NCBI RefSeq assembly: GCF_031191545.1 | Contig: NZ_CP133472.1 | Coordinates: forward strand, 1,984,001 to 2,048,000 | Source of the DNA: Schaalia odontolytica | GTDB lineage: Bacteria > Actinomycetota > Actinomycetes > Actinomycetales > Actinomycetaceae | DNA: 64,000 nucleotides | Direction: 5' to 3' | Shown: one piece after another, positions 24,420 to 32,223 of the stretch | How positions within the stretch are numbered: position 1 is the stretch's first letter | Layout: every line of letters begins with the position of its first letter | Notes under the pieces: model-generated | What the model was told of the DNA's origin: nothing | The model's input: the letters and a program-made list of their open reading frames with translations, nothing else | Database searches by the model: none | Made by a program: the position numbers and the translations under genes

Positions 24420-25469
24420 ATGACACTGAACATCGCAGTAATCCCCGGAGACGGCATCGGCAAGGAAATCGTCCCTGAAGGCCTCAAGGTCCTGGACCGC
24501 GTTCTGGCGGACAAGGGTATTGAGTACTCTACGACTCTCTTCAACCTGGGTGCCGAGCGCTGGCACGCGACCGGCGACACCCTCACCGACGAAGACCTCG
24601 AGGCCATCAAGCGCCATGACGTCATCCTCCTGGGTGCGGTCGGCGACCCCTCCGTTCCCTCGGGAGTCCTTGAGCGCGGACTGCTCCTCAAGCTGCGTTT
24701 CGCCCTCGATCACTACGTGAACCTTCGCCCCTCGAAATACTACGAGGGCGTGCCCAGTCCGCTGGCTGACCCCGGCGACATCGACTTCGTCGTCGTTCGC
24801 GAAGGCACGGAGGGCCTCTACTGCGGCAACGGCGGGGCCGTGCGCGTGGGCACCCCCCACGAAATCGCCACCGAGGTCAGCGTCAACACCGCCTACGGCG
24901 TCGAGCGCGTCGTGCGCTACGCCTTCGAGACGGCGTCCTCTCGCAAGAAGCATCTGACCCTGGTCCACAAGCACAACGTCCTCGTCAACGCGGGACACAT
25001 GTGGCGACGCATCGTCGACGAGGTGGGGGAGGAGTTCCCCGACGTGACCGTCGATTACTGCCACATTGACGCCGCGACCATCTACATGGTCACCGACCCG
25101 GGCCGCTTCGACGTCATCGTCACGGACAACCTCTTCGGAGACATTCTCACCGACGAGGCCGGGGCCGTCACCGGCGGCATTGGCCTGAGCGCCTCCGGCA
25201 ACCTCAACCCTTCGCGCGTCTTCCCCTCCATGTTCGAGCCCGTGCACGGTTCCGCCCCCGACATCGCCGGGCAGGGCAAGGCCGACCCGACCGCGACCGT
25301 CTCGTCGGTCGCGCTCATGCTGGACTTCATGGGCTACGCCGAGGAAGCGGAGCGTGTGCGCGCCGCGATCGACGCAGACATGGCCGCCCGCGCCGAGGCC
25401 GCGGCCAGCGGCAGCCCCCTCGTGCGATCGACCTCCCAGATCGGAGACGATATCGCAGCCAGGGTCTGA
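24420..25469 (+). CDS. leuB: 3-isopropylmalate dehydrogenase
   Basis: NAD-dependent oxidation and decarboxylation of 3-isopropylmalate in leucine synthesis. N-terminal [12 protein letters not shown], substrate arginines in [17 protein letters not shown], the [12 protein letters not shown] strand, catalytic Lys in VHKHNVL, and the metal/NAD region [15 protein letters not shown] and [12 protein letters not shown] are intact. The 349 residues match the actinobacterial short form. ATG follows GGAGAC. It stands alone between terminators, away from other leu genes, but lies 3 kb from ilvBNC, which feeds the same pathway. Confidence 0.95.
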   Translation: MTLNIAVIPGDGIGKEIVPEGLKVLDRVLADKGIEYSTTLFNLGAERWHATGDTLTDEDLEAIKRHDVILLGAVGDPSVPSGVLERGLLLKLRFALDHYVNLRPSKYYEGVPSPLADPGDIDFVVVREGTEGLYCGNGGAVRVGTPHEIATEVSVNTAYGVERVVRYAFETASSRKKHLTLVHKHNVLVNAGHMWRRIVDEVGEEFPDVTVDYCHIDAATIYMVTDPGRFDVIVTDNLFGDILTDEAGAVTGGIGLSASGNLNPSRVFPSMFEPVHGSAPDIAGQGKADPTATVSSVALMLDFMGYAEEAERVRAAIDADMAARAEAAASGSPLVRSTSQIGDDIAARV

Positions 25470-25484
25470 CCCCAGACAATGACG

Positions 25485-25522
25485 CAGGGCCGCTCCCCGA
25501 ACGGGGAGCGGCCCTGTAGTTT
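25485..25522. terminator. Bidirectional terminator between leuB and the lipoprotein gene
   Basis: Perfect 14-bp stem CAGGGCCGCTCCCC with its complement around GAA. Plus-strand tail TAGTTTGCC. It lies between convergent genes and can serve both. Confidence 0.85.
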
Positions 25523-25559
25523 GCCTATGGTCGCCCCTGCTGGGCGTTGGCGGAATGCC

Positions 25560-26582
25560 TCAGCGTGTGCCGATGAGGGCGGGAAGTGTCGTGCGAGGCG
25601 CCCACTGCTCGATGTCCGCCAATGCTGCGCTTGCCCCCGCTGCCCGCACGTCGGCGGAGTCGCTGGCTAGCATCGCGGCGTCCGCCGCCAGCAGATTTGC
25701 GGCTAGAGACGGGGCGTCAAGGAAACCGAGGTTGCAGCGAGGAGAACGGGTATCCGTCGCACCGGCACGCAGGGCGATGTCTACGCGAACCAGAAGTTCG
25801 CCCGACACGGCGTACGCGTCGGACAGGGAGCCGGCGCTGACCTGAGCCTTCGGCAGGGTGGACGCCGTGCAATCCCAGGTTGCGACCGCAGTCGACAGCT
25901 CCTGAGAGTCGGGCAGCTTCTTGCCCGAGGGGGCAAAGGAAGAGGAGAGCGTCGGAGCGTCAAAGAGATCAATGGACCAGGTCTGGACTCCCTGACGCGA
26001 AGCAATATTCACTCGATCATTGACAAGGAGCGCCTGATCCAGACCTGTGTCCACCTCGATGCCGTACGCGTGGGCGATCGTCACGGCGCTCGCGTAACGG
26101 CCAAGCGACGCGGCCGACAGCGTGCGGGCCTCCTCGGAGGACGTGCGATTGGGGTCAGCGGCGATCTCCAGGTCGCGGGTCGCTGTGCGGGCCAGCCACG
26201 AGACGAAAGCAGACACGTCGGTGGGAGCCTCGGAGACTGGGGCCGGAGCGGACTCGCCCTCGGGCGTCGCCCCTCCCCACGGATCCCACAGGCCCCCCAG
26301 CACCTCGAGCCGCTCATGTGACGCCGACGCGACGGAACGCAGAGCAGCCGAACACGATGCGCACTCCGTCGCGACCTCAGCGAGCTGGGTCGCGCGCTCG
26401 GATGCTGCCGCCTCCGTACGCGCGGCCTGGTCGCGCACCGCGTCAAAACCAGACAGAGTCGGCAGGGACGAGGACGAGCACGCGGACAGCGCGAGAAGCG
26501 CCGCTCCAGTCGCAGCGAGGCCGGGGAGGCGACGTGTGGTCAAAGTCAGTTTTGCGAAACGCACATCCGCATCATCCCACAC
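25560..26582 (-). CDS. Putative lipoprotein of unknown function, Ala-rich
   Basis: Probable exported lipoprotein: after a basic segment (RFAKLTLTTRR) comes a hydrophobic core and a lipobox LALSAC, followed by a Ser-rich stretch. The mature part of about 300 residues is rich in Ala, Ser and Leu and appears helical, with a CASC pair around residues 75-78 and two more cysteines late in the chain. Repeated helices could be a ferritin-like DUF4439-type bundle, but I am not certain. The ATG start is seven bases after TATCCT, fitting a leaderless mRNA. A GTG six codons in (26564) would give a cleaner signal peptide. Divergent from rimP. Confidence 0.65.
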   Translation of the reverse strand: MWDDADVRFAKLTLTTRRLPGLAATGAALLALSACSSSSLPTLSGFDAVRDQAARTEAAASERATQLAEVATECASCSAALRSVASASHERLEVLGGLWDPWGGATPEGESAPAPVSEAPTDVSAFVSWLARTATRDLEIAADPNRTSSEEARTLSAASLGRYASAVTIAHAYGIEVDTGLDQALLVNDRVNIASRQGVQTWSIDLFDAPTLSSSFAPSGKKLPDSQELSTAVATWDCTASTLPKAQVSAGSLSDAYAVSGELLVRVDIALRAGATDTRSPRCNLGFLDAPSLAANLLAADAAMLASDSADVRAAGASAALADIEQWAPRTTLPALIGTR

Positions 26583-26587
26583 CCCGG

Positions 26588-26595
26588 GTAGGATA
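26588..26595. promoter_or_regulatory. Overlapping divergent -10 hexamers of the lipoprotein gene and rimP
   Basis: TAGGATA reads as TAGGAT on the plus strand and TATCCT on the minus strand. The minus hexamer ends seven bases before the lipoprotein ATG. The plus hexamer would start the rimP mRNA about 35 bases upstream of its ATG. Same geometry as at cls/gatC. Confidence 0.45.
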
Positions 26596-26634
26596 GGGAA
26601 CTGACCCGCTTACGCGACAGAAAGATAGGCACAT

Positions 26635-27105
26635 ATGGCATCGTCCACGTCAGAGGGACCGCTCGAGGAGCTGCTGGCTCCCGTGGTCGCACAGTCGGGA
26701 CTGGAACTGGACTCAGTCATCCGTTCGCGCTCAGATGCGATGCCGCTCCTCCGGGTCATCGTCGAGGCACCGATCGGCGCAGGCGGAATTGATTCCGACA
26801 CGCTCGCAGACGTGTCCCGCGCCGTGTCGAAAGCCCTGGACGCAGCGGACCCGATCGACGGCGAATACTTGCTGGAAGTGTCTACTCCCGGGGCCGAACG
26901 CGAGCTCACGAAGGTCGGGCACTGGATGCGACAGATCGGACGCCTAGTGCGGATCAAGCTGCGTGCCGGCGGTTACGTTTCCGGTCGCGTCGTCGCGGCC
27001 GACGAGACCAGCGCGACGATCGACGTTGACGGCGAAACGACGATCATTGACTACCAGGACATGAGGAAGGCGCGCTCCCGTGTCGACTTTGGGTCGGGGG
27101 ACTAA
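26635..27105 (+). CDS. rimP: Ribosome maturation factor RimP
   Basis: Assists 30S subunit assembly. N-terminal alpha/beta domain (LEELLAPVVAQSGLELDSV, then PLLRVIVEAP) with the family pattern DTLADVSRAVSKALDAADPIDGEYLLEVSTPGAERELTK in pieces, and a C-terminal Sm-like barrel ending YQDMRKARSRVDFGSGD. The 156-residue length is typical. In most actinobacteria the gene is followed directly by nusA. Here a strong terminator comes 20 bases after the stop, and nusA is 5.1 kb away, preceded by a second, diverged copy of the rimP C-terminus. Confidence 0.93.
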   Translation: MASSTSEGPLEELLAPVVAQSGLELDSVIRSRSDAMPLLRVIVEAPIGAGGIDSDTLADVSRAVSKALDAADPIDGEYLLEVSTPGAERELTKVGHWMRQIGRLVRIKLRAGGYVSGRVVAADETSATIDVDGETTIIDYQDMRKARSRVDFGSGD

Positions 27106-27124
27106 GCTCCTCACACCGCCCACG

Positions 27125-27158
27125 TGCCCGGCTGCGTCCACGCAGCCGGGCATATTTC
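27125..27158 (+). terminator. Intrinsic terminator after rimP
   Basis: Perfect 12-bp stem TGCCCGGCTGCG / CGCAGCCGGGCA around TCCA, followed by TATTTCTG. It separates rimP from the downstream riboswitch operon and should also uncouple it from nusA. Confidence 0.9.
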
Positions 27159-27168
27159 TGTGATCTAG

Positions 27169-27198
27169 TTGATATATCTCCCCGTCGGGGTGTAGAGT
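27169..27198 (+). promoter_or_regulatory. Promoter of the TPP-riboswitch operon
   Basis: TTGATA and TAGAGT with an 18-base spacer, immediately before the riboswitch. The transcript would begin near 27205, so the riboswitch forms the 5' end of the mRNA. Confidence 0.65.
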
Positions 27199-27209
27199 GT
27201 GACGCGATG

Positions 27210-27292
27210 CACGGGAGCCCTGACAGTAGGGGGCTGAGAGGGAGGCGATCCTCCGACCGACACACCTGATCCGGATCATACCGGCGTAGGGA
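27210..27292 (+). promoter_or_regulatory. TPP (THI-box) riboswitch
   Basis: Shows the conserved thiamine pyrophosphate aptamer blocks in order: ACGGGAGCC, GGGGCTGAGAGGGAGG, then ACACCTGATCCGGATCATA followed by CCGGCGTAGGGA. Between aptamer and the first gene a small stem (GGCTC 27314-27318 with GAGCC 27335-27339) includes part of the ribosome binding site AAAGAG, suggesting translational control by sequestration. There is no T-run terminator. TPP is expected to repress the operon. Confidence 0.95.
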
Positions 27293-27342
27293 CGCAGACA
27301 CTTCTTCCACGAAGGCTCGTGCGCGCACGCGAAAGAGCCGTA

Positions 27343-28461
27343 GTGAGCGACAGCAACAAACACCTCGACGTGACGACCAGGGTCTGGCCCGTCATCTCCG
27401 AAGACGAATGTGAGCGGGTGCTTGCCCGCCTCGCCACCCCTCTCACAGGTACCGTCCTGCAGGTCTCCAACCGCCCCACAGCAGCGGGAATCCTCGTCGA
27501 CGCAGGCACCTCGACAGTCTTCATCAAACGCTACGCACCCGGTGCCGTCCCCGCCGACCATCTGCGCGCAGTCCACGGCCTCGTCGCACACATCCGCGCG
27601 AGAAGATTTCCCACCCCCGCATTCCTACCCTTCGCCGACTCTGACACCGTCTGGGAAACGCCGACGGGGACGTGGGAAGTGTGCGAGGGTGCCATCGGCG
27701 AGGACCGCTACCGCGACGACCCCACGTGGACGATTCCCGGCACGCTCGACGAAGCTCACGCCCTCGGATCCATGACCGCCCGCCTCGCCCTGGCCTCGTC
27801 GGATTATCACGCCGCGCTCAACCCGCCGAGCGCCTATCAATCGCGGATGCGACTCTTTGCGCAGGACCCTCGCCGCGACTTGCCCCAGTGGCTCGCTGAG
27901 CGTCCCGGTGTCCGGGCCTACCTGCGTGACTCCGGTAGGCGCATCGAGGACCAGTGGGCACCCCACCTCGACTTCGCGGCCGCCTACGCCCCCATCGCCG
28001 CCCAGCTGCCCACCTCCTGGACGCACGGAGACCTGCACGTCTCCAACGTCTTCTGGAAGGGCCTGGCCCCCTCCCAGTTCATCGACTTCGGACTGGCAGA
28101 CCGCAACCCCTCCGTCTACGACCTGGCTCTCATCATCGAACGAAACGCCTTCGAATGGACTCGCATCGTCGACGGCGACGAAGAAGCAGTCCACCGCGAC
28201 ATCACCCTCGCCCTCATCGACGGATACGAGGAAATGCGACCCCTCAGCCCGCTCGAGCGGCGAGGCCTCCTCGCCCTCATGCCCCTGATTCAAGCCGAAT
28301 CCGGCCTGAACTGGATCGAATACCAGTACGGGGCGACCAAATCCATGCCCGGTGCCGACTGGTGCCTGGACGTTTTCTTCGGTGAGCACACGCGATGGTT
28401 CACCCGCCAACCCGGGCGCGACTACCTCGCATGGCTCGACGACGCGATCTCACACCACTGA
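27343..28461 (+). CDS. APH-family small-molecule phosphotransferase under TPP riboswitch control
   Basis: Kinase of the aminoglycoside phosphotransferase/choline kinase fold. ATP-anchoring lysine in VFIKRY (about residue 62), the Brenner motif HGDLHVSN (His228), and the metal-binding IDFGLADRNPSVYDLA are all present, so it should be active. Its place as first gene behind a TPP riboswitch and before a thiamine-precursor transporter suggests it phosphorylates thiamine, HMP or another precursor after import; ThiK of enterobacteria belongs to this fold. That is inference from context. The GTG start follows GAAAGAG; another GTG eight codons upstream is possible. It ends 11 bases before the binding-protein gene. 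Confidence 0.8.
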   Translation: MSDSNKHLDVTTRVWPVISEDECERVLARLATPLTGTVLQVSNRPTAAGILVDAGTSTVFIKRYAPGAVPADHLRAVHGLVAHIRARRFPTPAFLPFADSDTVWETPTGTWEVCEGAIGEDRYRDDPTWTIPGTLDEAHALGSMTARLALASSDYHAALNPPSAYQSRMRLFAQDPRRDLPQWLAERPGVRAYLRDSGRRIEDQWAPHLDFAAAYAPIAAQLPTSWTHGDLHVSNVFWKGLAPSQFIDFGLADRNPSVYDLALIIERNAFEWTRIVDGDEEAVHRDITLALIDGYEEMRPLSPLERRGLLALMPLIQAESGLNWIEYQYGATKSMPGADWCLDVFFGEHTRWFTRQPGRDYLAWLDDAISHH

Positions 28462-28472
28462 AAGGACCAACG

Positions 28473-29501
28473 ATGAGACGACCACTCGCAGCACTGACTG
28501 CCCTCCTGCCCGCCTGCGCGCTCGCGCTCGCATCGTGTGCAGGCAACGCGAGCACCCCACAGAGCAGCCCACAACGCCAAAGCGTGAGCGTCGTTTTGGA
28601 CTGGACCCCGAATACCAACCACTCCGGCGTCTACCTCGCCATGGCGCGTGGCTACTACGAACAAGAGGGCATCGATGTGGATATCCTGCCCTACTCCGAA
28701 GCGGGTTCCGCCTCCGTCCTACTCGGAGGGGGAGCAGACTTCGCCTTCGAGGGCGCCTACTCGGTCATCAGCGGACGCGCTCGAGGGGACGAGATGACCA
28801 TGGTGTTCAACCTCCAGCAACAATCCTCGCAGGGGATCGCCGTGCGCGCGGATAACACGGACATTACTCGGCCCGCTGATCTCGACGGCAAACTCTTCGC
28901 TACGTGGGGAGCGGCCGAGGGCGTCGCGAAGGTGCAAACGATGATCCGCAACGACGGCGGGCAAGGAAACGTGGAGACGGCCCTCCTCGGCACCAGCGCC
29001 TATGCCGCCGTCTACAACGGCACCGCAGACTACGCCGAAGGCCTCACGACGTGGGAAGGCATCGAAGCCGAACTCGCAGGCACTCCCCTGAAGTGGTTTA
29101 TGCCCGCCGACTACGGAGTCGAAACGACCCCCGCCGAGCTCGGACTGGTCACAACCCCCACCTACCTGCGGGACCACGCCGACCTGGCTAAGCGTTTCAT
29201 CCGGGCGACCCAGCGCGGATACAAGGATGCCATCGCCGATCCGTCTGCCGCAGTGGACGCCCTCATAAGCACTAACCCCGACGCTGCGATCGACCGCGAA
29301 CTAGCATCGCGCAGCCAGGAGCTTCTTTCCTCAAAGTACTGGCAGGACTCCTCTGGAAGCGTCGGCCACGGCGACCCGGCTCGCTGGCAGGGCTACATCG
29401 ACTATCTGCTTGCGCAAGGACTCCTCGAAGATGCGTCCGGGGCACCCGCGTCCGCCCCGCTGTCCGGAGCAGACATGGTGAGCAATGACCTCCTCGAATA
29501 G
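28473..29501 (+). CDS. THI5/NMT1-type substrate-binding lipoprotein (ThiY-like)
   Basis: Extracytoplasmic binding protein of an ABC importer for a thiamine pyrimidine precursor. Signal peptide with lipobox LALASC (Cys22), then a Ser/Gln linker and the NMT1 fold: VVLDWTPNTNHSGVYLAMARG, the ligand-loop GGADFAFEGAYSVISGRARG, and LDGKLFATWGAAEGVAKV. The DWTPNTNHxG pattern is the hallmark of ThiY/THI5 formylaminopyrimidine/HMP-binding proteins. ATG follows GAAAGGACCAACG; a longer upstream frame would bury the signal peptide. Its 3' end overlaps the permease-ATPase gene by 17 bases. Confidence 0.9.
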   Translation: MRRPLAALTALLPACALALASCAGNASTPQSSPQRQSVSVVLDWTPNTNHSGVYLAMARGYYEQEGIDVDILPYSEAGSASVLLGGGADFAFEGAYSVISGRARGDEMTMVFNLQQQSSQGIAVRADNTDITRPADLDGKLFATWGAAEGVAKVQTMIRNDGGQGNVETALLGTSAYAAVYNGTADYAEGLTTWEGIEAELAGTPLKWFMPADYGVETTPAELGLVTTPTYLRDHADLAKRFIRATQRGYKDAIADPSAAVDALISTNPDAAIDRELASRSQELLSSKYWQDSSGSVGHGDPARWQGYIDYLLAQGLLEDASGAPASAPLSGADMVSNDLLE

Positions 29502-31101
29502 CCCCACCCCAGTCGCTGCGCGCGTGCGAGACAACGCCACGCGCGCAGCATGGGCGTGTGTCTCCCTGAGCGTGGTCGTAGTGGTGTGGCAACTTGCCCA
29601 CCTCACCTCGGGCCTCTCGCAGCGTATCCTGCCTGCTCCGACGACTATCCTCGCCTCCGCCGTCGTCAGCTGGCCCTCACTCAGCGCTGCCGCCTGGGCG
29701 ACGGGCGTCGAAGGAATCGCCGGAATGATCGCGGGTATCGCCGTGGGCATCGTCATCGCGTTCACCACCTCGCTATGGCCGCGCCTCACCCACGTCGCCA
29801 TGCCGATCCTGGTCGTCTCCCAAACGGTCCCTCTCGTGGCCGTCGCGCCCCTCATGGTCATCTGGATGGGCTTTACCATGGCCTCGAAGATCGTGGTTGT
29901 CGCCGTCTTCACGGCATTTCCCGTGGCTCTCGCCCTGCTGCGCGGGCTTGGGCGTGTACCGGCCTCGCTCACCGACCCGATGGAAGTTGCAGGGGCCTCG
30001 CGTATATGGATCCTGCTGCACGCGCGCCTGCCCTGGGCGCACACCCACCTCTTCTCTGGAATCCGCATCGCCGCCACCTATGCTTTCGCATCCGCAGCAA
30101 CCGCGGAGTTCATGGGGGCCAAACGAGGACTCGGTGTGTTCCTCCTGAGTGCCCAGTCCTCGTTCCGTACGGACCTCGTCTTCGCTGGCGCTGGCACCCT
30201 CGTGGTCATGACGATCATCCTGTACGCGATCGTTGCTGCTGCTGAGGCCCTGACCTCTCGCAGCTCCCTCCCAGGCCGGTGGCGGCGCGCGCCGGGCAGA
30301 CAACAGGTCGCGCCTGGGCGTATCGAGATGACGTCAGTGTCGAAGACCTACCGATCCTCCCAGGGAGAGGTACGCGCATTGGACGGCGCAGACCTCATCG
30401 TTGAGGAGGGGACGATTGCCGCCGTGGTCGGGCCATCCGGATGCGGGAAGAGCACCCTCATCCGCATCGCCGCCGGACTCGAGCGTGCGGACAATGCGAT
30501 AGGCCAAGGGAAGGCGAGCGAATCGGCGTCCTGCGCCCTCATGCCGCAGTCAGACTCCCTCGCGCCCTGGCTGCGCGTGCGGGACAACGTGGCGCTTCCC
30601 CTCGTCCTGGCCGGTGCGTCGAAGCGCGACGCCCTCACCCGAGCTGACGCCACCCTCGACAGCCTCGGGCTGGGATCCTTCGCCTCCCACCGGCCAGACG
30701 AGCTCTCCGGGGGTATGCGCGCCCGCGTCGCCTTCGCTCGCACGTTGCTCACCCCCACGTCGGCGATGCTCCTCGACGAACCCTTCGGGGCGCTCGACGC
30801 ACTCACCCGGGCACAGGTATGCGACTGGCTCGCCGACCTACTCCACAAGGATCCGCGGACAACAGTCATCGTTACCCACGACATCCTCGAGGCCGTTCAG
30901 CTCGCGGACACCGTCCACGTCATGAGTGCCCGGCCCGGTCACATCACCGACAGTATCCGCATCGACCTGCCGCACCCGCGCGGGCGCGGTACCCGCCGAC
31001 TCGAGCGATTCCACGCCCTGTGCGCCCGCGTGGAAGACGCCCTCACTACCAACAACGGGCGCACCCAACACGAAGGAACACCATGCCAGTCACACGAGTA
31101 A
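29485..31101 (+). CDS. Fused ABC permease-ATPase for thiamine precursor import (ThiX-ThiZ-like)
   Basis: A single 538-residue chain. Residues 1 to about 262 form a BPD-type permease with about six membrane helices and the EAA-like loop (DPMEVAGASRIWILLHARLPWA). After an Arg-rich linker, residues from about 275 form a nucleotide-binding domain: Walker A GPSGCGKST, Q-loop MPQSDSLAPW, signature ELSGGMRAR, Walker B AMLLDEPFGALD, switch His in VIVTHDILEA. These are normally separate ThiX and ThiZ proteins. The DNA across the joint shows no frameshift, so the fusion looks genuine. Start overlaps the binding-protein gene; the 3' end overlaps the next gene by 19 bases. Confidence 0.9.
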   Translation: MTSSNSPTPVAARVRDNATRAAWACVSLSVVVVVWQLAHLTSGLSQRILPAPTTILASAVVSWPSLSAAAWATGVEGIAGMIAGIAVGIVIAFTTSLWPRLTHVAMPILVVSQTVPLVAVAPLMVIWMGFTMASKIVVVAVFTAFPVALALLRGLGRVPASLTDPMEVAGASRIWILLHARLPWAHTHLFSGIRIAATYAFASAATAEFMGAKRGLGVFLLSAQSSFRTDLVFAGAGTLVVMTIILYAIVAAAEALTSRSSLPGRWRRAPGRQQVAPGRIEMTSVSKTYRSSQGEVRALDGADLIVEEGTIAAVVGPSGCGKSTLIRIAAGLERADNAIGQGKASESASCALMPQSDSLAPWLRVRDNVALPLVLAGASKRDALTRADATLDSLGLGSFASHRPDELSGGMRARVAFARTLLTPTSAMLLDEPFGALDALTRAQVCDWLADLLHKDPRTTVIVTHDILEAVQLADTVHVMSARPGHITDSIRIDLPHPRGRGTRRLERFHALCARVEDALTTNNGRTQHEGTPCQSHE

Positions 31102-31997
31102 TGCTCGAATACGTCCACCCGTGGCCCAACCACGCCGGACTTTTCCTCGCCCGACGAAACGGAGGCTTCGCCCGCGCCGGACTTGATGTGGACCTCCTCT
31201 CAGACGGATACGACAGGGGAGGGGCGCCCGAGGTCCTCGCCCGCGGAGAATACGACATCGCCTCCCTGCGTCTGGGCCACGTCCTCCAATCGCGATCCAC
31301 CGGTACCCCCTTCGTCGCGGTCGCGACACTCAACCAACGCCAGCTCGGCTCCGTCATTACGACGCCCGAGACCGGGATTGCGCGTTTCGCCGACCTGGAA
31401 GGCAAGACCGTGGCAGTTCCTCCCGTCGCTCGCCTCATCCGCGAGGTGCGCGAGGCCGTAGCCGCCGACGGAGCAGACCCCGCGCTCGTGCGCTTCGCGG
31501 ACCCCGGCAACTGGGAACCCGACGTGAGGTCCGTCGAACAGGGCCTCTACGACGCCGTCATGAACGTGCGCGCGTGGGAACCCTTCCAGGGAAACACGCC
31601 TCTCGATGAGGTCGTGGTCCTCGAATTCGACTCGGTGGGAGTCGCCCCCCATCATTCCTACTTCCTCTCGGTGCGCCAAGACATGCTCGATCGTAACCCC
31701 GACTTCGTGCGCTCCTTCCTAGCCGCCGCGGCCAACGGCTACCGCGAAGCGATGGAAGACGAGGATGGTGCCGTCGAGGCGATGAGCTGGCCAATGTGTC
31801 ATGTGCGTCCCGACGTCCTCCGCGCCTCCCTGCGTGCTATCCGAGACTCTTGGTTCACCCCCGAGGGACGCTGGGGTGAGATCCAGGAAGACCTCGTCAC
31901 CTCTTACACGACGTGGATGGACGAGGGCGGCTGGCTCGAAGATGGTAGCCGCATCGAAGATCTGGAGGGTGCCTGGACAAACGACTTCCTGCCCTGA
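31083..31997 (+). CDS. NMT1/THI5-like protein without signal peptide
   Basis: A 304-residue protein with the periplasmic-binding fold of the NMT1/THI5 family (LEYVHPWPNHAGLFLARRNGGF, GEYDIASLRLGHVL, LEGKTVAVPP) but starting directly with the first strand. There is no signal peptide or lipobox, so it should stay in the cytoplasm unless anchored by a partner. The ATG follows AAGGAACACC. It is the last gene of the riboswitch operon. It may be a cytosolic ligand carrier, a regulatory subunit or an enzyme. Yeast THI5 makes HMP-P from PLP, but its Cys-rich iron motif is absent here (only one cysteine, in SWPMCHV), so that activity is not claimed. Confidence 0.8.
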   Translation: MPVTRVMLEYVHPWPNHAGLFLARRNGGFARAGLDVDLLSDGYDRGGAPEVLARGEYDIASLRLGHVLQSRSTGTPFVAVATLNQRQLGSVITTPETGIARFADLEGKTVAVPPVARLIREVREAVAADGADPALVRFADPGNWEPDVRSVEQGLYDAVMNVRAWEPFQGNTPLDEVVVLEFDSVGVAPHHSYFLSVRQDMLDRNPDFVRSFLAAAANGYREAMEDEDGAVEAMSWPMCHVRPDVLRASLRAIRDSWFTPEGRWGEIQEDLVTSYTTWMDEGGWLEDGSRIEDLEGAWTNDFLP

Positions 31998-32033
31998 CGC
32001 TCCCCGCAAGCGCTTGCTTGCACGAGCAGCGCG

Positions 32034-32080
32034 ACAGCCGCCTCCTCCGACCCAAGGTCCGGCTGAGGCGGCTGTCCTCG
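32034..32080 (+). terminator. Terminator of the riboswitch operon
   Basis: Perfect 11-bp stem ACAGCCGCCTC / GAGGCGGCTGT with an inner CCGACC/GGTCCGG stem, followed by CCTCGG. No T-run, but position and strength fit. Confidence 0.65.
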
Positions 32081-32163
32081 GAGCTGCCATCACCCCCCCC
32101 ACGGGCAGGATGGGCGAGACCGGCTCAACGACCACCAACGTCGTCGAATCGATTACCATGGGG

Positions 32164-32217
32164 TATCAGGACATGAGAAAGGCGCATTTGCGCGTCGACT
32201 TTGGAACGGGGAAGTAG
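32164..32217 (+). pseudogene. Remnant of a second rimP 3' end, directly before nusA
   Basis: Encodes YQDMRKAHLRVDFGTGK then a stop, against YQDMRKARSRVDFGSGD at the end of the intact rimP 5.1 kb upstream. The 54 bases match at 42 positions, and several differences are synonymous, so the two were once selected as the same protein end but have diverged. Upstream of this stretch the similarity fades, and the frame has no start or ribosome binding site. It ends six bases before the nusA ATG and contributes the nusA ribosome binding site, which may be why it was kept. A run of eight Cs lies 60 bases upstream. Confidence 0.8.
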
Positions 32218-32223
32218 GAGACC

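Noticed and set aside
27210-27292. Transcription-terminating (class with T-run) TPP riboswitch
   Set aside because: No terminator with a T-run lies between aptamer and gene; sequestration of the ribosome binding site is more likely.
31801-32217. Full 138-codon frame ending in the rimP remnant as a gene
   Set aside because: Most of it overlaps the NMT1-like gene and a terminator; only the last 18 codons have homology.
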